Assembly (NCBI GenBank): GCA_001275005.1
Contig: JWZX01003347.1
Location: 1 to 49,306 of the forward strand
Direction: 5' to 3'
Length of the DNA stretch: 49,306 nt
Origin: Chrysochromulina tobinii
Lineage: Eukaryota; Haptophyta; Prymnesiales; Chrysochromulinaceae
This document shows positions 39,901 to 48,888 of this stretch, in pieces. Every line of letters starts with the position of its first letter. Position 1 is the first letter of the stretch. The position numbers and the translations under genes were made by a program. The notes below the pieces were generated by a model that was given only the letters and a program-made list of their open reading frames with translations, made no database searches and was not told the origin of the DNA.

Positions 39901-41388
39901 TTCAGTGATGCGATGCGCTTGTTGGGGCTACGTTTGTCCGACGAGGACGTCGACCTGCTCTTTCGCCAAATCGACGCCGACGGGAGTGGCACAATCGAGT
40001 ACAGAGAGCTGAATAAGCTCTTGCGGCATGGCGAGGACGCACCGAAGGGTGAGATTTCGGTTGCCTCGCCCTCGCCCAAGCGCATAGAGACCTCGCCCAA
40101 GCGCACCAGTACCTTGACGTACCAGCATCTATCGCAGCCTCGTGCCAAGATTCTCCAAGACGTGCTGCAGGGAGCAAGGCCGCCATTGTTGCACGCTTTC
40201 GACATGACGCTTGCATACTATGACAGTGACACCGGAAAGCCAGCCTCTCTCTGGGATGGCCTCTTTGGTACCGTTTCCGTCGATGTGCTCATGCGGCGCA
40301 TCCGGCTGCCAAAGGGCCCCGTGGTGCCAAATAGCGTGGGCACGCTCAAGGTGACGATCTTGCATGCGACCAACCTGCTGTCGGCCGACTCGAACGGCAA
40401 GTCGGACCCGTACGTTGTCGTGAAAGCGGGCGGGATGGCCCAGAGGACGAAGCACGTCCTCGAGACGCTCGACCCAGTGTGGAATAAGACCATCGAGTTC
40501 CAGGGCAAGTTGGAGACGTTCCTCGCGCGGCCGCTGCATCTCAAGCTCTTCGACATGGACGTCTTTTCAGCCGACGACCCGCTCGGTGAGGTCAAGGTGT
40601 CGCTCGACTACCTGATTCTGGGTGGCCAGCAGGACTTTGTCGAGCGCGTCCAACCTGTCAACGGGACCTTGGATCCGAGCCAGGGCACGCTCAAGGTGAC
40701 GATTAAGCATGCGAACGGGCTGATGGCGGCCGACTCGAACGGTTTATCAGATCCGTACGTGGCAGTTCACGCAGGCGGGATCGCCAAGAAGTCGAAGGTC
40801 ATTCCTAAGACGCTCGACCCGGTGTGGAATGTGACCTGGGAGCTGCAGGGTAAGCTGGAGGTGTTCCTCGCGGAGCCGATGCACATCGAAATCTTCGACA
40901 AGGACCCCTTCATCTCAGACAAATCACTCAAGCTCTACGACGACCCGCTCGGCGATGTCAGGATCCCGCTCGACGATATCATCGCGCGGGGCGGCAAACG
41001 GGAGATGACCGAACCGCTGGGGGTTCCAGAAGGGGCACCAGAAGAGATGAAAGAAGGACAGGGCACGGTCAGCTTCGAGGTCGAGTGGATCTCGGGCCAG
41101 GGCACTGTTTACTTTTCGGCCGAATGGCTCCCTTCCGAGGGCCTTTCCCACAGCTCCAAGCAAAATGACATAGCCGTCTGGCTCGAGGATATCTGGGCCG
41201 AGAAGGATAAGGCCCTACACGCGTGGAAACGTGACCCTGCGTGCTGGTTTGAACGAGCCGGCTTTCAGCACGCTTGGCTGCGCCTATGCCCGATGCTTGT
41301 TGGCATCATCTGCTATTTGACACCATACCTTGTGCTGGCCGCTGCGATTGTGACCGGAATCATGATTGGGACCGGGGTAGGGACGTGA
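36946..41388 (+). CDS. WW/EF-hand/LPLAT acyltransferase/double-C2 membrane protein (1,480 aa)
   Basis: A single exon starts at CCAATGG. In order: Ala/Thr/Glu-rich repeats (EPAIAAAPAELTAATSTADA, three copies) flank an EF-hand pair (DEDQSGKINKRG, DNDRSGAIEYEE; ~170-222). A WW domain (GWQAEMLDDGRIFYWNAKTE; ~494-522) is followed by a hydrophobic span (~597-620). An acyltransferase core follows, with NHHSSCDW (HX4D, ~675) and LFPEN (~745). Four canonical EF-hands come next (~870-1025). PLLHAFDMTLAYYDSDTG (~1080) resembles the later part of AGPAT enzymes. Two C2 domains (~1132-1345) carry DSNGKSDPYV and DSNGLSDPYV Ca2+ loops, and a C-terminal membrane hairpin ends the protein. By family it would acylate lysophosphatidic acid at a membrane. 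Ca2+ control is inferred. Motif III is FPEN rather than FPEG, so activity is uncertain. Confidence 0.75.
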   Translation: MAAPAPAEEALRADEVDEVAPGAAAGEPEPELPELRSVGPVDSSSESDQVDCTNDEPAIAAAPAELTAATSTADAAQIEMPKTPAGAVMEEVIAASVLAVTGEAEEEASKAAETKENAPRQAGAGVLVAFEPPRSQLPPPDQTSSVAGIIGQLKMALAMNLPRIIDTFREIDEDQSGKINKRGFRLALQKLGIVAHKSTCDLTFDSLDNDRSGAIEYEELKTHLRLLPDLTDEPAIAAAPAELTAATSTADAVESERPKTPAEAVVEGVIAASVMAVTAERPKTPAEVVMEGVITASVLAVTGEALPDSADEPAIAASAAEFTAVTSMNDEQAVVAAGATENVVLLKAVLQEDEDGKEKLGQRIHREVAFVQDWNENQLAEAGFTPEEQLHIDNIEPPNPTRRQLFGFNSQALTTPQRKYLASSSTEDDAEYMRGEVKSAADMNKAVTPPRRRSWLRWLWPGRSKAGRVGDAGSQVDAQAGTQEVENEPEEELADGWQAEMLDDGRIFYWNAKTEETSWVRPSKPKQPEPPEPPKLVGRIGRKLALLHRLKNNANAGASRIKAKLERDWYKLRSITLLDVGRWASYLFTTLSHPFRSMFLACSVGLMGFLCVPVLLLLLPIRRFRPTWWYSITNPLFAQLWATFIVAFEVFGGLRISFFGEEPMPGEKLVIFANHHSSCDWLVLLGLAARFRALEGTRFVAETPTSNIPFFKTMLWLQQTGTSSDFIATSRDLGEHSRSLWLCLFPENNKVLPDASPSTARTWTWRRRGSSQRVQPQDESPKLPGSSESVPPPTLSVKCPPGFGAGHTVTVEDPSTGKEWQVTMPEGIAPGQTSEWIIPQAPKPPPKKRFWDSWTNEDAAAAADRLFKELDADGSGKISRSELELCMREIYGKPLEAEVLDKMIADFDVDGDGEIDLMEFRIMMRACEKEAEAAKEAMTKLKERAHAADLVAKLRRVLLKKGLFRVFETFRKIDVDGSGEIEVDEFSDAMRLLGLRLSDEDVDLLFRQIDADGSGTIEYRELNKLLRHGEDAPKGEISVASPSPKRIETSPKRTSTLTYQHLSQPRAKILQDVLQGARPPLLHAFDMTLAYYDSDTGKPASLWDGLFGTVSVDVLMRRIRLPKGPVVPNSVGTLKVTILHATNLLSADSNGKSDPYVVVKAGGMAQRTKHVLETLDPVWNKTIEFQGKLETFLARPLHLKLFDMDVFSADDPLGEVKVSLDYLILGGQQDFVERVQPVNGTLDPSQGTLKVTIKHANGLMAADSNGLSDPYVAVHAGGIAKKSKVIPKTLDPVWNVTWELQGKLEVFLAEPMHIEIFDKDPFISDKSLKLYDDPLGDVRIPLDDIIARGGKREMTEPLGVPEGAPEEMKEGQGTVSFEVEWISGQGTVYFSAEWLPSEGLSHSSKQNDIAVWLEDIWAEKDKALHAWKRDPACWFERAGFQHAWLRLCPMLVGIICYLTPYLVLAAAIVTGIMIGTGVGT

Positions 41389-42017
41389 GGGCATCGCGAG
41401 CGTTCTGTCTGCGGGCGAGCTGGCTGAGAGGGATGCACAGAAGGCATCGGAATCTTATCGGAATCAGACAGTCTCGCGTGTTGCGAGACCGATCCATATT
41501 CTGAGCGTGCCTCGACGACCTCGGGGCGAGCGGTGAGGAGTTTGAGGAGTGCGCAGGAGCGGGGCCTCGTCGGACGTCGCGTGTGAAAGTATTTACCATC
41601 ACACCCCGAGCCTGTTTGATACCCCACGGCGTTGTCGCGGTGTCAATGCTGTGCGATTAATGCTCGAAACACGAAAGCTGCACTCGGTTGATTGCGGCCG
41701 CCATCCGTTCCGTCCCGCTCCGGTTTCGCGTTTAAAAGGGCCGGCCAGACACACACGTCACACCCATCGAAGCCCCGGAGATGCGTACAGTACGTGGGAG
41801 GCGCTCACGCAGACACACTAATGAGTGGCCCTCGATGCACGCCCATATGGGCAGCGCTTTTGCCAGGCCCAATTGCTGTCGTCATCGTGCCGTTTCGTCG
41901 CCAAGCGGCTACCGGTACCGGTACACGCCCACTCGATTACGAGTGCAATAAAGGCCTCTCCCGTGGGCGGAGCACACGATCAGGACGTGAGCGTGGCGGT
42001 GTACCCGCGGACTAGGG
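41389..42017. other. Intergenic region with two 12-bp palindromes
   Basis: No gene is seen in this 629-bp gap between two forward genes. Perfect palindromes GCCCATATGGGC (41841-41852) and ACCGGTACCGGT (41911-41922) lie 166 and 96 bp upstream of the next ATG. A TTTAAAAG word (41731-41738) is the best TATA-like match. These are regulatory candidates only. Confidence 0.45.
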
Positions 42018-43643
42018 ATGGCGGAAAACGACCGCTTCGCTCAGGTCGAAACCAACTTAGCCGCTCTCGGATTGGATCGGTACGCTCCTGCGTTCAAGGC
42101 AAAGGGGTATGACGATCAGGACTACCTGGACGAGTTGTCCCAGGAGGAGCTTCTGTATGTCGCAAAGAGCGTTGGAATGCTCCAGGGTCACGCCCTCAAA
42201 TGGGTCAAGTCGGTGAGCGGGGCCAATATTTCGCCCGCACAGGTGGGGCTGGCGTTTTCGGGCTCTGGTGCCGCGGCAGTCCCTAGTGCTGAGACGAGAG
42301 CTCGCCCCGAGCGCGGAGTCAGCATCCTCGACAAGCTCATCGACTCCTTTGGTGGTGGCAAGGATGGCGTACCGGTGCAATTCCGGCCGATGAATCCGCT
42401 CTGTGATGCCGCCGAGCAGGGCAACCTGCCGGTACTTACGCAGCTTGTGTCGACGGGCACGGACGTGAACATGACTGGTGAGAATGGCAACTCGGCGCTC
42501 GCGTTTGCGTGCGCCAACGGGCATGCGGACTGCACGGCGCTGCTGATCAGCAAGGGCGCTCAGGCCAACCAGAGGTCGTCGCTGGGTAACGCGCCGCTGC
42601 ATGCTGCCGCATGGGCCGACTCGCTGAAGTGCATCCGCATCCTGGTGGACGCGCAGGCCGACGTGGACCTAAAATCATTCTCGGGTGCGACCCCGCTGCA
42701 CGTGGCGATCCAGGGTGGGCGCGAAGCGGCGCTTGCCGCGCTGCTCTCCTTTGGCGCCTCGCGCACTCTCAAGGACGGCAACGGGAAGACGCCGATGCAG
42801 CTCGCCCTCAGCATGGGCCATACGGAGTGTGTCTCTGTGCTCAAGCAGTCTCAAGCCGAGAGCGAAGCGCGTGAACGGGTGCGGCTCTGTGCCGAGCGCG
42901 AGGTGGCCGAGAAGCGCGCCAACGCCGCGGCGGAGGCGCTCCTCAGGGAGCTCGAGCTTGAGGAAGCTGCCAGCAGCGGGACGCAGTCCAAGTCTGGCAA
43001 GGCCTCGAAGAAGAAAGCGGCCAAAAAGGCAGCGAAGGCGGCGGAACTGCTGTCGCCTGCGCTGCCGGCGCCGACTCGGATGCGCTCGAGTGCGCAGCAT
43101 CCCACACAGACTCCGCGAGCGGTGCTCCCGCATGCGCTGGAGGAGGCCGCTGCCGTGAATGAGTCAGCTGTGGAAGAGGATTTGGGCGCCATCGACGACC
43201 AGGCGTCCGAGGACGAGGACGCGGCGATGGCCTGTGCCCTCCTCGGCCAGCGGAGTGGCGGTCGCAAGGCACGCAACCACCAGCGTGGAGGCCAAGCGTC
43301 GGTACGCCTCAACGGCATCTCTCCGAGCGATGCGGGTGCGGGCGGCGACGGAGCACGCCTTGCGCCAGCGAAGGACGGCGGCGACGCTGAGATTGAATCG
43401 GATCGTCTCGCCGAGCATCCCACCATATCTACCGTTTTGAGCCGTCCAAAATCTGTGGCGCGTTGCCCGCACTGCGGCTCGCGCGCACGCCCAACGGCCG
43501 CCAACCGCTGCCCTTCATGCTCGCGAAACGTCTTGAGTAAGCCATTACCCGATGGCCCATCCGATCACGCATCCGATGCGACTAGCATGGATGCCGACGG
43601 CGCGGTGCGGACCTTGCCTTCCAACGTGAAAGATGTAGATTGA
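42018..43643 (+). CDS. SAM-ankyrin-zinc ribbon adaptor protein (541 aa)
   Basis: The ATG at 42018 opens an N-terminal SAM-like helix bundle (LGLDRYAPAFKAKGYDDQDY, SQEELLYVAKSVGMLQGHAL; ~5-68). About four ankyrin repeats follow (~125-270), with GNSALAFACANGHADCTALL, GNAPLHAAAWADSLKCIRIL, GATPLHVAIQGGREAALAAL and GKTPMQLALSMGHTECVSVL. A charged Ala/Glu/Lys helix (~275-345) and a disordered linker lead to a four-Cys zinc ribbon (CPHCGSRARPTAANRCPSC). It has no catalytic domain, so a protein-interaction adaptor is inferred. It is intact and unspliced. Confidence 0.8.
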   Translation: MAENDRFAQVETNLAALGLDRYAPAFKAKGYDDQDYLDELSQEELLYVAKSVGMLQGHALKWVKSVSGANISPAQVGLAFSGSGAAAVPSAETRARPERGVSILDKLIDSFGGGKDGVPVQFRPMNPLCDAAEQGNLPVLTQLVSTGTDVNMTGENGNSALAFACANGHADCTALLISKGAQANQRSSLGNAPLHAAAWADSLKCIRILVDAQADVDLKSFSGATPLHVAIQGGREAALAALLSFGASRTLKDGNGKTPMQLALSMGHTECVSVLKQSQAESEARERVRLCAEREVAEKRANAAAEALLRELELEEAASSGTQSKSGKASKKKAAKKAAKAAELLSPALPAPTRMRSSAQHPTQTPRAVLPHALEEAAAVNESAVEEDLGAIDDQASEDEDAAMACALLGQRSGGRKARNHQRGGQASVRLNGISPSDAGAGGDGARLAPAKDGGDAEIESDRLAEHPTISTVLSRPKSVARCPHCGSRARPTAANRCPSCSRNVLSKPLPDGPSDHASDATSMDADGAVRTLPSNVKDVD

Positions 43644-43764
43644 CCGATGCGCGTCAAGACCGAGAACTGACCAGGGGGAGGGTTTGCGCAGGGTTAAAGG
43701 TAGGTGCAAGACGCAAGTGTGAAAACTGGTCCTGTACAGTAGGATCCTATGTTCACAGCCAATC

Positions 43765-43773
43765 TTTATAAAT
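43765..43773 (+). promoter_or_regulatory. TATA-like box upstream of the SNARE gene
   Basis: TTTATAAAT lies 39 bp before the ATG at 43812. It favours that ATG over an in-frame one at 43749. The spacing to a transcription start cannot be measured from sequence. Confidence 0.3.
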
Positions 43774-43811
43774 GTTCACATCTTCAAACGTCAGCGGTCG
43801 AACGGCGATTC

Positions 43812-44534
43812 ATGTTGGTGCCCTACGCCGCAGTCGCCTCGCCCTCGGGCGAGGTGCTCGTCGAGCACCGCGCACGCTCGGGCAACGCCGACGAGATCGC
43901 CGCACGCATCCTCCGCCGGCTGACGCGCGAAGGCACGGCGGCGGGGCGGCGCTCCTTTTCGATGCCCGAGCAGGGTTTCACATTTCGGATCGCGTGGGGT
44001 GCCGGTGGCGGCCAGGCCTTTGTTTGCATGGAGCGCGGCGTGGGCGAGCCGGGCGCGTGGCGACTGCTCGGCCGCATGCGCCAACGCTGGGAGCAGCGCT
44101 TCGGACCAGGCGCCACCGCCGTGTCAGCGCATGCTGCCTCGCCGTTTGCCTCGGTGCTGGCAGAGGTGTGTGCACGGCCCGAGGCGGCAGCTGATGGCGG
44201 TGGCGCCGAGGACGAGCTGAGCGTCGTGAACCAGCAGCTTGAGCAGGTGCGCACAGTGATGGCCGATTCGATCGAGAAAGTCCTCGAGCGTGGTGAGCGC
44301 ATCGAGCTGCTCGTCGAGCGCGCCGATCGGCTCGAGGCGAACGCTGTCCAATTCTCGAAGGGCTCGACGCATCTGCGCAGGAACATGCAGTGGCAGGCAC
44401 GCAAGTTCTACGCGTATGTCGGCGGCGCCATTGCCGTCGCATTCATCCTGCTGGCTTGTACGTACTGCGACGGGCCGACTCTCTCTGGCTGTAGGCGAGG
44501 TGCCGCTGGGCCGGTGGGCTTCGTCCCTGTTTGA
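43812..44534 (+). CDS. Longin R-SNARE, VAMP7-like (240 aa)
   Basis: The start MLVPYAAVAS aligns with the first strand of longin domains; the upstream ATG at 43749 would add 21 unrelated residues. A longin-like N-domain (~1-115) is followed by the SNARE helix (NQQLEQVRTVMADSIEKVLE..ERIELLVERADRLEANA). An Arg in the central layer region makes it R-type. A single C-terminal span (AYVGGAIAVAFILLACTYC) gives a tail-anchored topology. By family it drives fusion of vesicles with endosome, vacuole or plasma membrane. Confidence 0.87.
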   Translation: MLVPYAAVASPSGEVLVEHRARSGNADEIAARILRRLTREGTAAGRRSFSMPEQGFTFRIAWGAGGGQAFVCMERGVGEPGAWRLLGRMRQRWEQRFGPGATAVSAHAASPFASVLAEVCARPEAAADGGGAEDELSVVNQQLEQVRTVMADSIEKVLERGERIELLVERADRLEANAVQFSKGSTHLRRNMQWQARKFYAYVGGAIAVAFILLACTYCDGPTLSGCRRGAAGPVGFVPV

Positions 44535-45357
44535 TTAACGCTGAAACACGCCTGGACGGGCTGCGACAGATCGACCCCGCGTGAGACGGACGAGCTCGCG
44601 TGAGTAACAACGCCTTGCATTTGGTCGGGAGCGTACGGCGCACTCGCGGACACGCTGCGCGGAGGACCTCCTTCGACGAGAGAAACTACGCAACGCTTCC
44701 GGGGCTTCCAGATTCGATTCCTCGTTGGATGGGACGCCAATGTTGGTTTGGGTGGCGAGGCCCCATCGTTGCAACCGCGCGCATGGCACGGGGGAGAACT
44801 TGTTTCGGATGAGAAATAGTCCAAATTTCGCACGGATACTTTTAATCAAGCGATGAGTAACCAACCCTGCAGGGCCTCGTCGGCTCGGTCTCCCTCACAC
44901 CGCTCGGGAGGGGGGAGGCACGCACACGGCACAGCACGTCGCACCACGTGTGTCAACTCCGGACGCTCCAACTCGGACCGCCGACTGCAACACTGACGAA
45001 TGACACCCTGCAGCGCGTCGGGCGCGGCCCCTCATCTCTGTCACACGCGAGGAACTCTCGAACAAGGCCCCCACATCTCATTGCATGTCCCGCCTTTGCT
45101 TGTACACCTCCCTTGTACGCGCACCATCGCACCTGCCTCTGCCTCTTTCCGACAGCCCCCACTCTCCACCAGGCCCGCGCCAGCACCGCCGCTGCTGCTG
45201 CTGTGGAAGGCCGTTGTGGAAGGCCTCGAGCCGTTGGCGGGCTGTGGAAGGCCTCGAGCCGTTGGCGGGAACGCCGATCGACTGACCACGACGGCGCTCC
45301 AACGGCCTGAGCCCGCGCTCGTATGGTGCTCATCTCGGCGCGCCGCTCGTATGGTGC
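44535..45357. other. Convergent intergenic region with 27-bp tandem duplications
   Basis: No gene is seen between the SNARE gene (+) and the U-box gene (-). TGTGGAAGGCCTCGAGCCGT + TGGCGGG is tandemly duplicated at 45215-45241 and 45243-45269. A second 27-bp duplication (CGCTCGTATGGTGCTCATCT...) at 45316-45342 and 45344-45370 runs into the end of the U-box gene. Confidence 0.65.
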
Positions 45358-46105
45358 TCATCTCGGCGCGTCGGCCGCACGTCGCCGAGCGCTCACGCGG
45401 CGCCCGAGGGCTGGGCAGGTGCCGTGGGCGCCATCGTGGGCGCCATCGTGGGCGCCATCGTGGGCGCCATTGTGGGCGCTGCGACCACGCCGGCCAGCAG
45501 CAGCCGCGGCGGCAGCTGCAGTGGCGGTGGCGGCGGCAGCGGTGGCGGTGGCATCGGCGGCGGCTGCGGCTGCGGCGGTGGTGCCTGTGCTGCCACCGCC
45601 ACCGCCAGAGCCGCCGCTGCCCACCACGGCGCCGGTGGCAGCGCCCGTTACGGCGCCGCTGCCGGTACCGCTGCCGCTGCTGCTAGCTCGTGGCCTGAGA
45701 GAGCCTAAGCGCATCTCGAGTTGGCTCCGCGGTTCGTCAATTTCGTCACTGCACCGGATGCTCCCGGCGCTGGCTGCGGCTACAGCGGCCGCCGCGGCCG
45801 TGCTGGCAGCCTCCTCAGCGTCGGTGCCCAAGACGGCGCCGCTCCGACGAGGCGCCGTCTTGGGCGCCGCTGAGCTGGCAGCCTCCTCAGCGTCGGTGCC
45901 GGCGTCAAGGGCTTGAGAGCGCTCGAGATAGCGCTTACGCTTCTTACCCGCGCGCGCGTCGTGCGACCGAGCCGCATTATCGTCGCCGTCGGCGGGAGGT
46001 TGCCTAATTAGGCCAGTCTCGGCGGGTGCGCTGGGCACGTTCTCGCCCAGAAGCGCGGGCGGCGCTGCCGCATCGTTGCGCAGTTGCTGTTCCGGATACT
46101 GCTGC

Positions 46106-46143
<38 letters not shown>

Positions 46144-48596
46144 CGCCTCGTGTGCTAAGCGCTCGCGTAGCGCGCTCATCGTGCGCATGATGCGCAAATG
46201 CTCGCGCTCCGGCCACTCCCGAATGAGAGTCCGGACCGTCATAGAGCTCATCACGCGGGAGTGGGCCATCTCCTCGTTGGTCATCGGAGAGCGACGGCTC
46301 TCACTCAAGTGGCGCTCGATGGCGTTCCGCTCGTATGTGTACCCGTCGGCGGCCACGACTGGATCACGCATCACCTCGAGCGTGATCGCGCACTTGAACT
46401 CCCCGGGCATCTCGGACAGTTCCGCGGGCGCACCGACCGCGCACCGCTCGGCACGACGCTTGGCCTCAGCTTCGGCTTCGTCAAGGGCGTTGCGACCGCC
46501 ACGCAGTGCCACGTCGAAGGCGGGAGAGCGCCCCGCCACCTGCGCCATCAGAGGTCATCAGAGGTCATATCCGAGGTCATATCAGAGGTCATCAGAGGTC
46601 ATCAGAGGTCATCAGAGGTCATCAGAGGTCATCAGAGGTCATATCAGAGGTCATCAAAGGTCATCAGACGTCATCTGAGGTCATCTGAGGTCATCAGAGG
46701 TAATCCGAGGTCATCCGAGGTCATCCAAGGAGAGTGCCCCGTCACCTGCGCCACAGCCTCAAGGGAGCGTTGCACCGCCACACGCAGAGCGTCGACGTTC
46801 CCATCGGCATCGTCGATGGTCGTGGCGAGCAGGTCCCCCAGCCTCTCTCGATGCTCATCGAGCTGCCCAGTCTCGAAGGCCGGGGAGTCGGTGCCCACGA
46901 GCAGCAGAGCGGCACGCAGCTCAGGCGCCGTCGTCGCACGCTCGAGCCTCTCCAGGATGGCCGCCCGGGCGGCCTCCTGGGCGCGTACCGCGGCGAGCCG
47001 AGCCTCGGCTCTGAGGATTCGAGACCTCTCGACCTGCCAAATTTGGGCCAATTCGGAGGTTTCGTCAGATGCACTCGGATGCACTCAGATGCACTCAGAT
47101 GCACTCAGATGCATTCAGATGCACTCAGATGCACTCATATGCACTCATATGCACTCAGATGCACTCAGATGCACTCAGATGCATTCAGATGCACTCAGAT
47201 GCACTCAGATGCACTCATATGCACTCATATGCAAGCTCTCTACCTTGGCCTGGCGTGCCTGCCGGATGGCCACCTCGAGGCCATCACCCACCGCGTTGCT
47301 CTCCGCCAGCGTGAGCGCTTCGAGCGCCGTGCGCCTGCGCAGCTGTGGCAGCATGCCTCGGGCGCGCAAGAGCAATGCGTGGTCACATGGGACTGGGCAG
47401 GCATGCGCTGCCTCGAGCGCCGTCTCGAGCACGAGGAGGAGCGCGGAGGCGGCGGCGGTCATCGCTCCGCCCACACGCAGCGCAGCCACCTTGGAGTCGA
47501 TGCCGTGGTCGTGATTGGAATGGATCTCGACGCGAACACGGTCCGCGCTCCCCGCCTCCGCTGCGGTGAGAAGTGTGACCCATCCTTCAGTCAGAGAGAG
47601 CGCGACGACCTTAGTGGGAGTCCATCGAGTGGTCTCGTCCGCCCCGGTGCGTGTGAGCAGCAGCAGGCGCGAAGGCGAGTAGTTGTCGAAATCCTTGACA
47701 TGGAGATCGATCGCGCCAAGCGGCCAGCCAGGGCGGGGCGAGGCGAGCTCAATCCAGTGCTGGCCCGACTGCCCACTCGATTGCCAATAAGTCTCGAGCT
47801 GCGCGGGAGCGAGGGGAGCACATAGGGAGCACAGGGAGGTCAGCATAGCGAGGTCAACGCAGCTAGGGCAGTGGTGGAGCCCGGGCTCTGATGTGCGGCA
47901 GCGAGCTCGCAGCTCGAGCTCGCGATCTCGCCACGAGCTCGCCGACTTCACCTTGCCATCGAGGAGATTGGAAGCTTGATGGCGGCCGTCCGTCGACGAG
48001 ACCGTCACGGTCGGCTCGAGCAGCCACGGCCGAGGGCCTCGCCAGCCGAGCAGCGCCGATGTGGTGGAGGAGGCCGCCGTCGCCGCGCCACCGTCGCCGC
48101 CGCCGACAGTCGCGCCGGACGCGGCGGCGCTGCTTGCGGCGCCCAAAGCGGTGGCGGCGGCGGCGGCGGCGGCGGCTGCGCCGTTGCCGCCCGAGATGCC
48201 CAAGGCGGCCTCGATGACCTCGACCGCGTCGAGCAGCGGCGTCTCGACCATCGCTCGCTGCACCGCGACCAGTTTCGAGCGCGCCTCGTGCAGGACCGAT
48301 GCGGCGACGGTGCCACAGCTCTCGGCGGCCTCGAGCGTGCGCTGCAGCAGGCCGACGGGGTCGTCGATCACGCGCTCGATTTCTGGTACCTTGCCGTGCC
48401 AGTTGTTGTGGCCCGGGAAGTCCACGTCGCACCGCTCGCCGTCCATGCGCACCACCCTGCCCACACTCGTCGAGCGCACGTTGCCCCAGCCGAGCGATGG
48501 GATTACACCGGGCCGCACGCGCACCCGGTCGCCCACCTTCAACGGCGCCGCATCGGTGCAATCGCTACCGTTGATGAGGGTATGCACCATGGCCAT
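45358..48596 (-). CDS. MIB/HERC2-DOC-U-box protein, candidate E3 ubiquitin ligase (4 exons, ~889 aa)
   Basis: Exons 48596-47952, 47798-47244, 47033-46746, 46539-45358 all join in phase 0 with GT-AG. Near the N-terminus, VGDRVRVRPGVIPSLGWGNV and DGERCDVDFPGHNNWHGKV match the MIB/HERC2 domain. A DOC/APC10-like beta domain spans exons 1-2: NLLDGK|LETYWQSSGQSGQ, HWIELASPRP, VRVEIHSNHDHGID. A helical linker follows, then a U-box (GEFKCAITLEVMRDPVVAAD, GYTYERNAIERHL; ~541-600). A polyglutamine run and an Ala/Gly/Ser-rich tail with HDGA repeats end it. By family the U-box recruits an E2 and the other domains select substrate. An acceptor-like GCGCCGCAG precedes the ATG, so an upstream exon may exist. 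Confidence 0.78.
46100..46143 (-). repeat. CAG repeat encoding polyglutamine
   Basis: A CTG/TTG run on the plus strand encodes about 15 consecutive Gln just after the U-box helical segment of the ubiquitin-ligase candidate. Confidence 0.95.
46523..46753 (-). repeat. Intron bounded by 25-bp copies of the exon junction, filled with GACCTCTGAT repeats
   Basis: The 25-bp blocks at 46523-46547 and 46729-46753 (coding strand TGGCGCAGGTGRCGGGGCRC...) match at 23 of 25 positions. The donor (CAG|GTGACG) is at the AGGT of the upstream block; the acceptor (CAG|GTGGCG) is at the same place in the downstream block. The interior is about fifteen units of the plus-strand word CATCAGAGGT, with degenerate copies at one end. 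Confidence 0.9.
47034..47243 (-). repeat. Intron filled with GAGTGCATCT repeats
   Basis: The 210-nt intron runs from GCCAAG|GTAGAG to TTGGCAG|GTCGAG and joins in phase 0. About seventeen 10-bp units (plus strand GCACTCAGAT, variants with CATAT) fill 47066-47235. The intron start GTAGAGAGC resembles the downstream exon start GTCGAGAGG. Confidence 0.88.
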
Positions 48597-48888
48597 CGCC
48601 TGCGGCGCGCGCGCAGCAGTCAGCGAGGGGGAACCTTTTCTGGAAGGAGATGGGTGCGAGGGGCGTGGGCACCTCGAGCAGCGACTTCTCGGCTTCAGAT
48701 ACGGAAGGAGGCACCGCACGGCGCCCTCGGGAGGACCGAGTTTGGCCGGATGGCATCGGATGCGTCCTGTACGTGCCTCTCACCGCGACGGGCCCCAGGG
48801 CCTCTCCTGCGAAAGCGAATAACGCAGACTAGCGATGTTTCGGACGAAACCCTAGTTACTTTACAAACTAAAACTTCAAATTATGCTC

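Noticed and set aside
43749-43811. Upstream ATG of the R-SNARE gene
   Set aside because: Longin domains start almost at the first residue, as at 43812, and a TATA-like word lies between the two ATGs.
44690-44725. Possible tRNA B-box (GATTCGATTCC)
   Set aside because: No A-box or acceptor/anticodon stems could be found at suitable spacing.
46546-47235. Repeat arrays that could be mistaken for CRISPR
   Set aside because: The units are 10 bp and contiguous, with no spacers. They lie inside phase-consistent introns of a eukaryotic gene.
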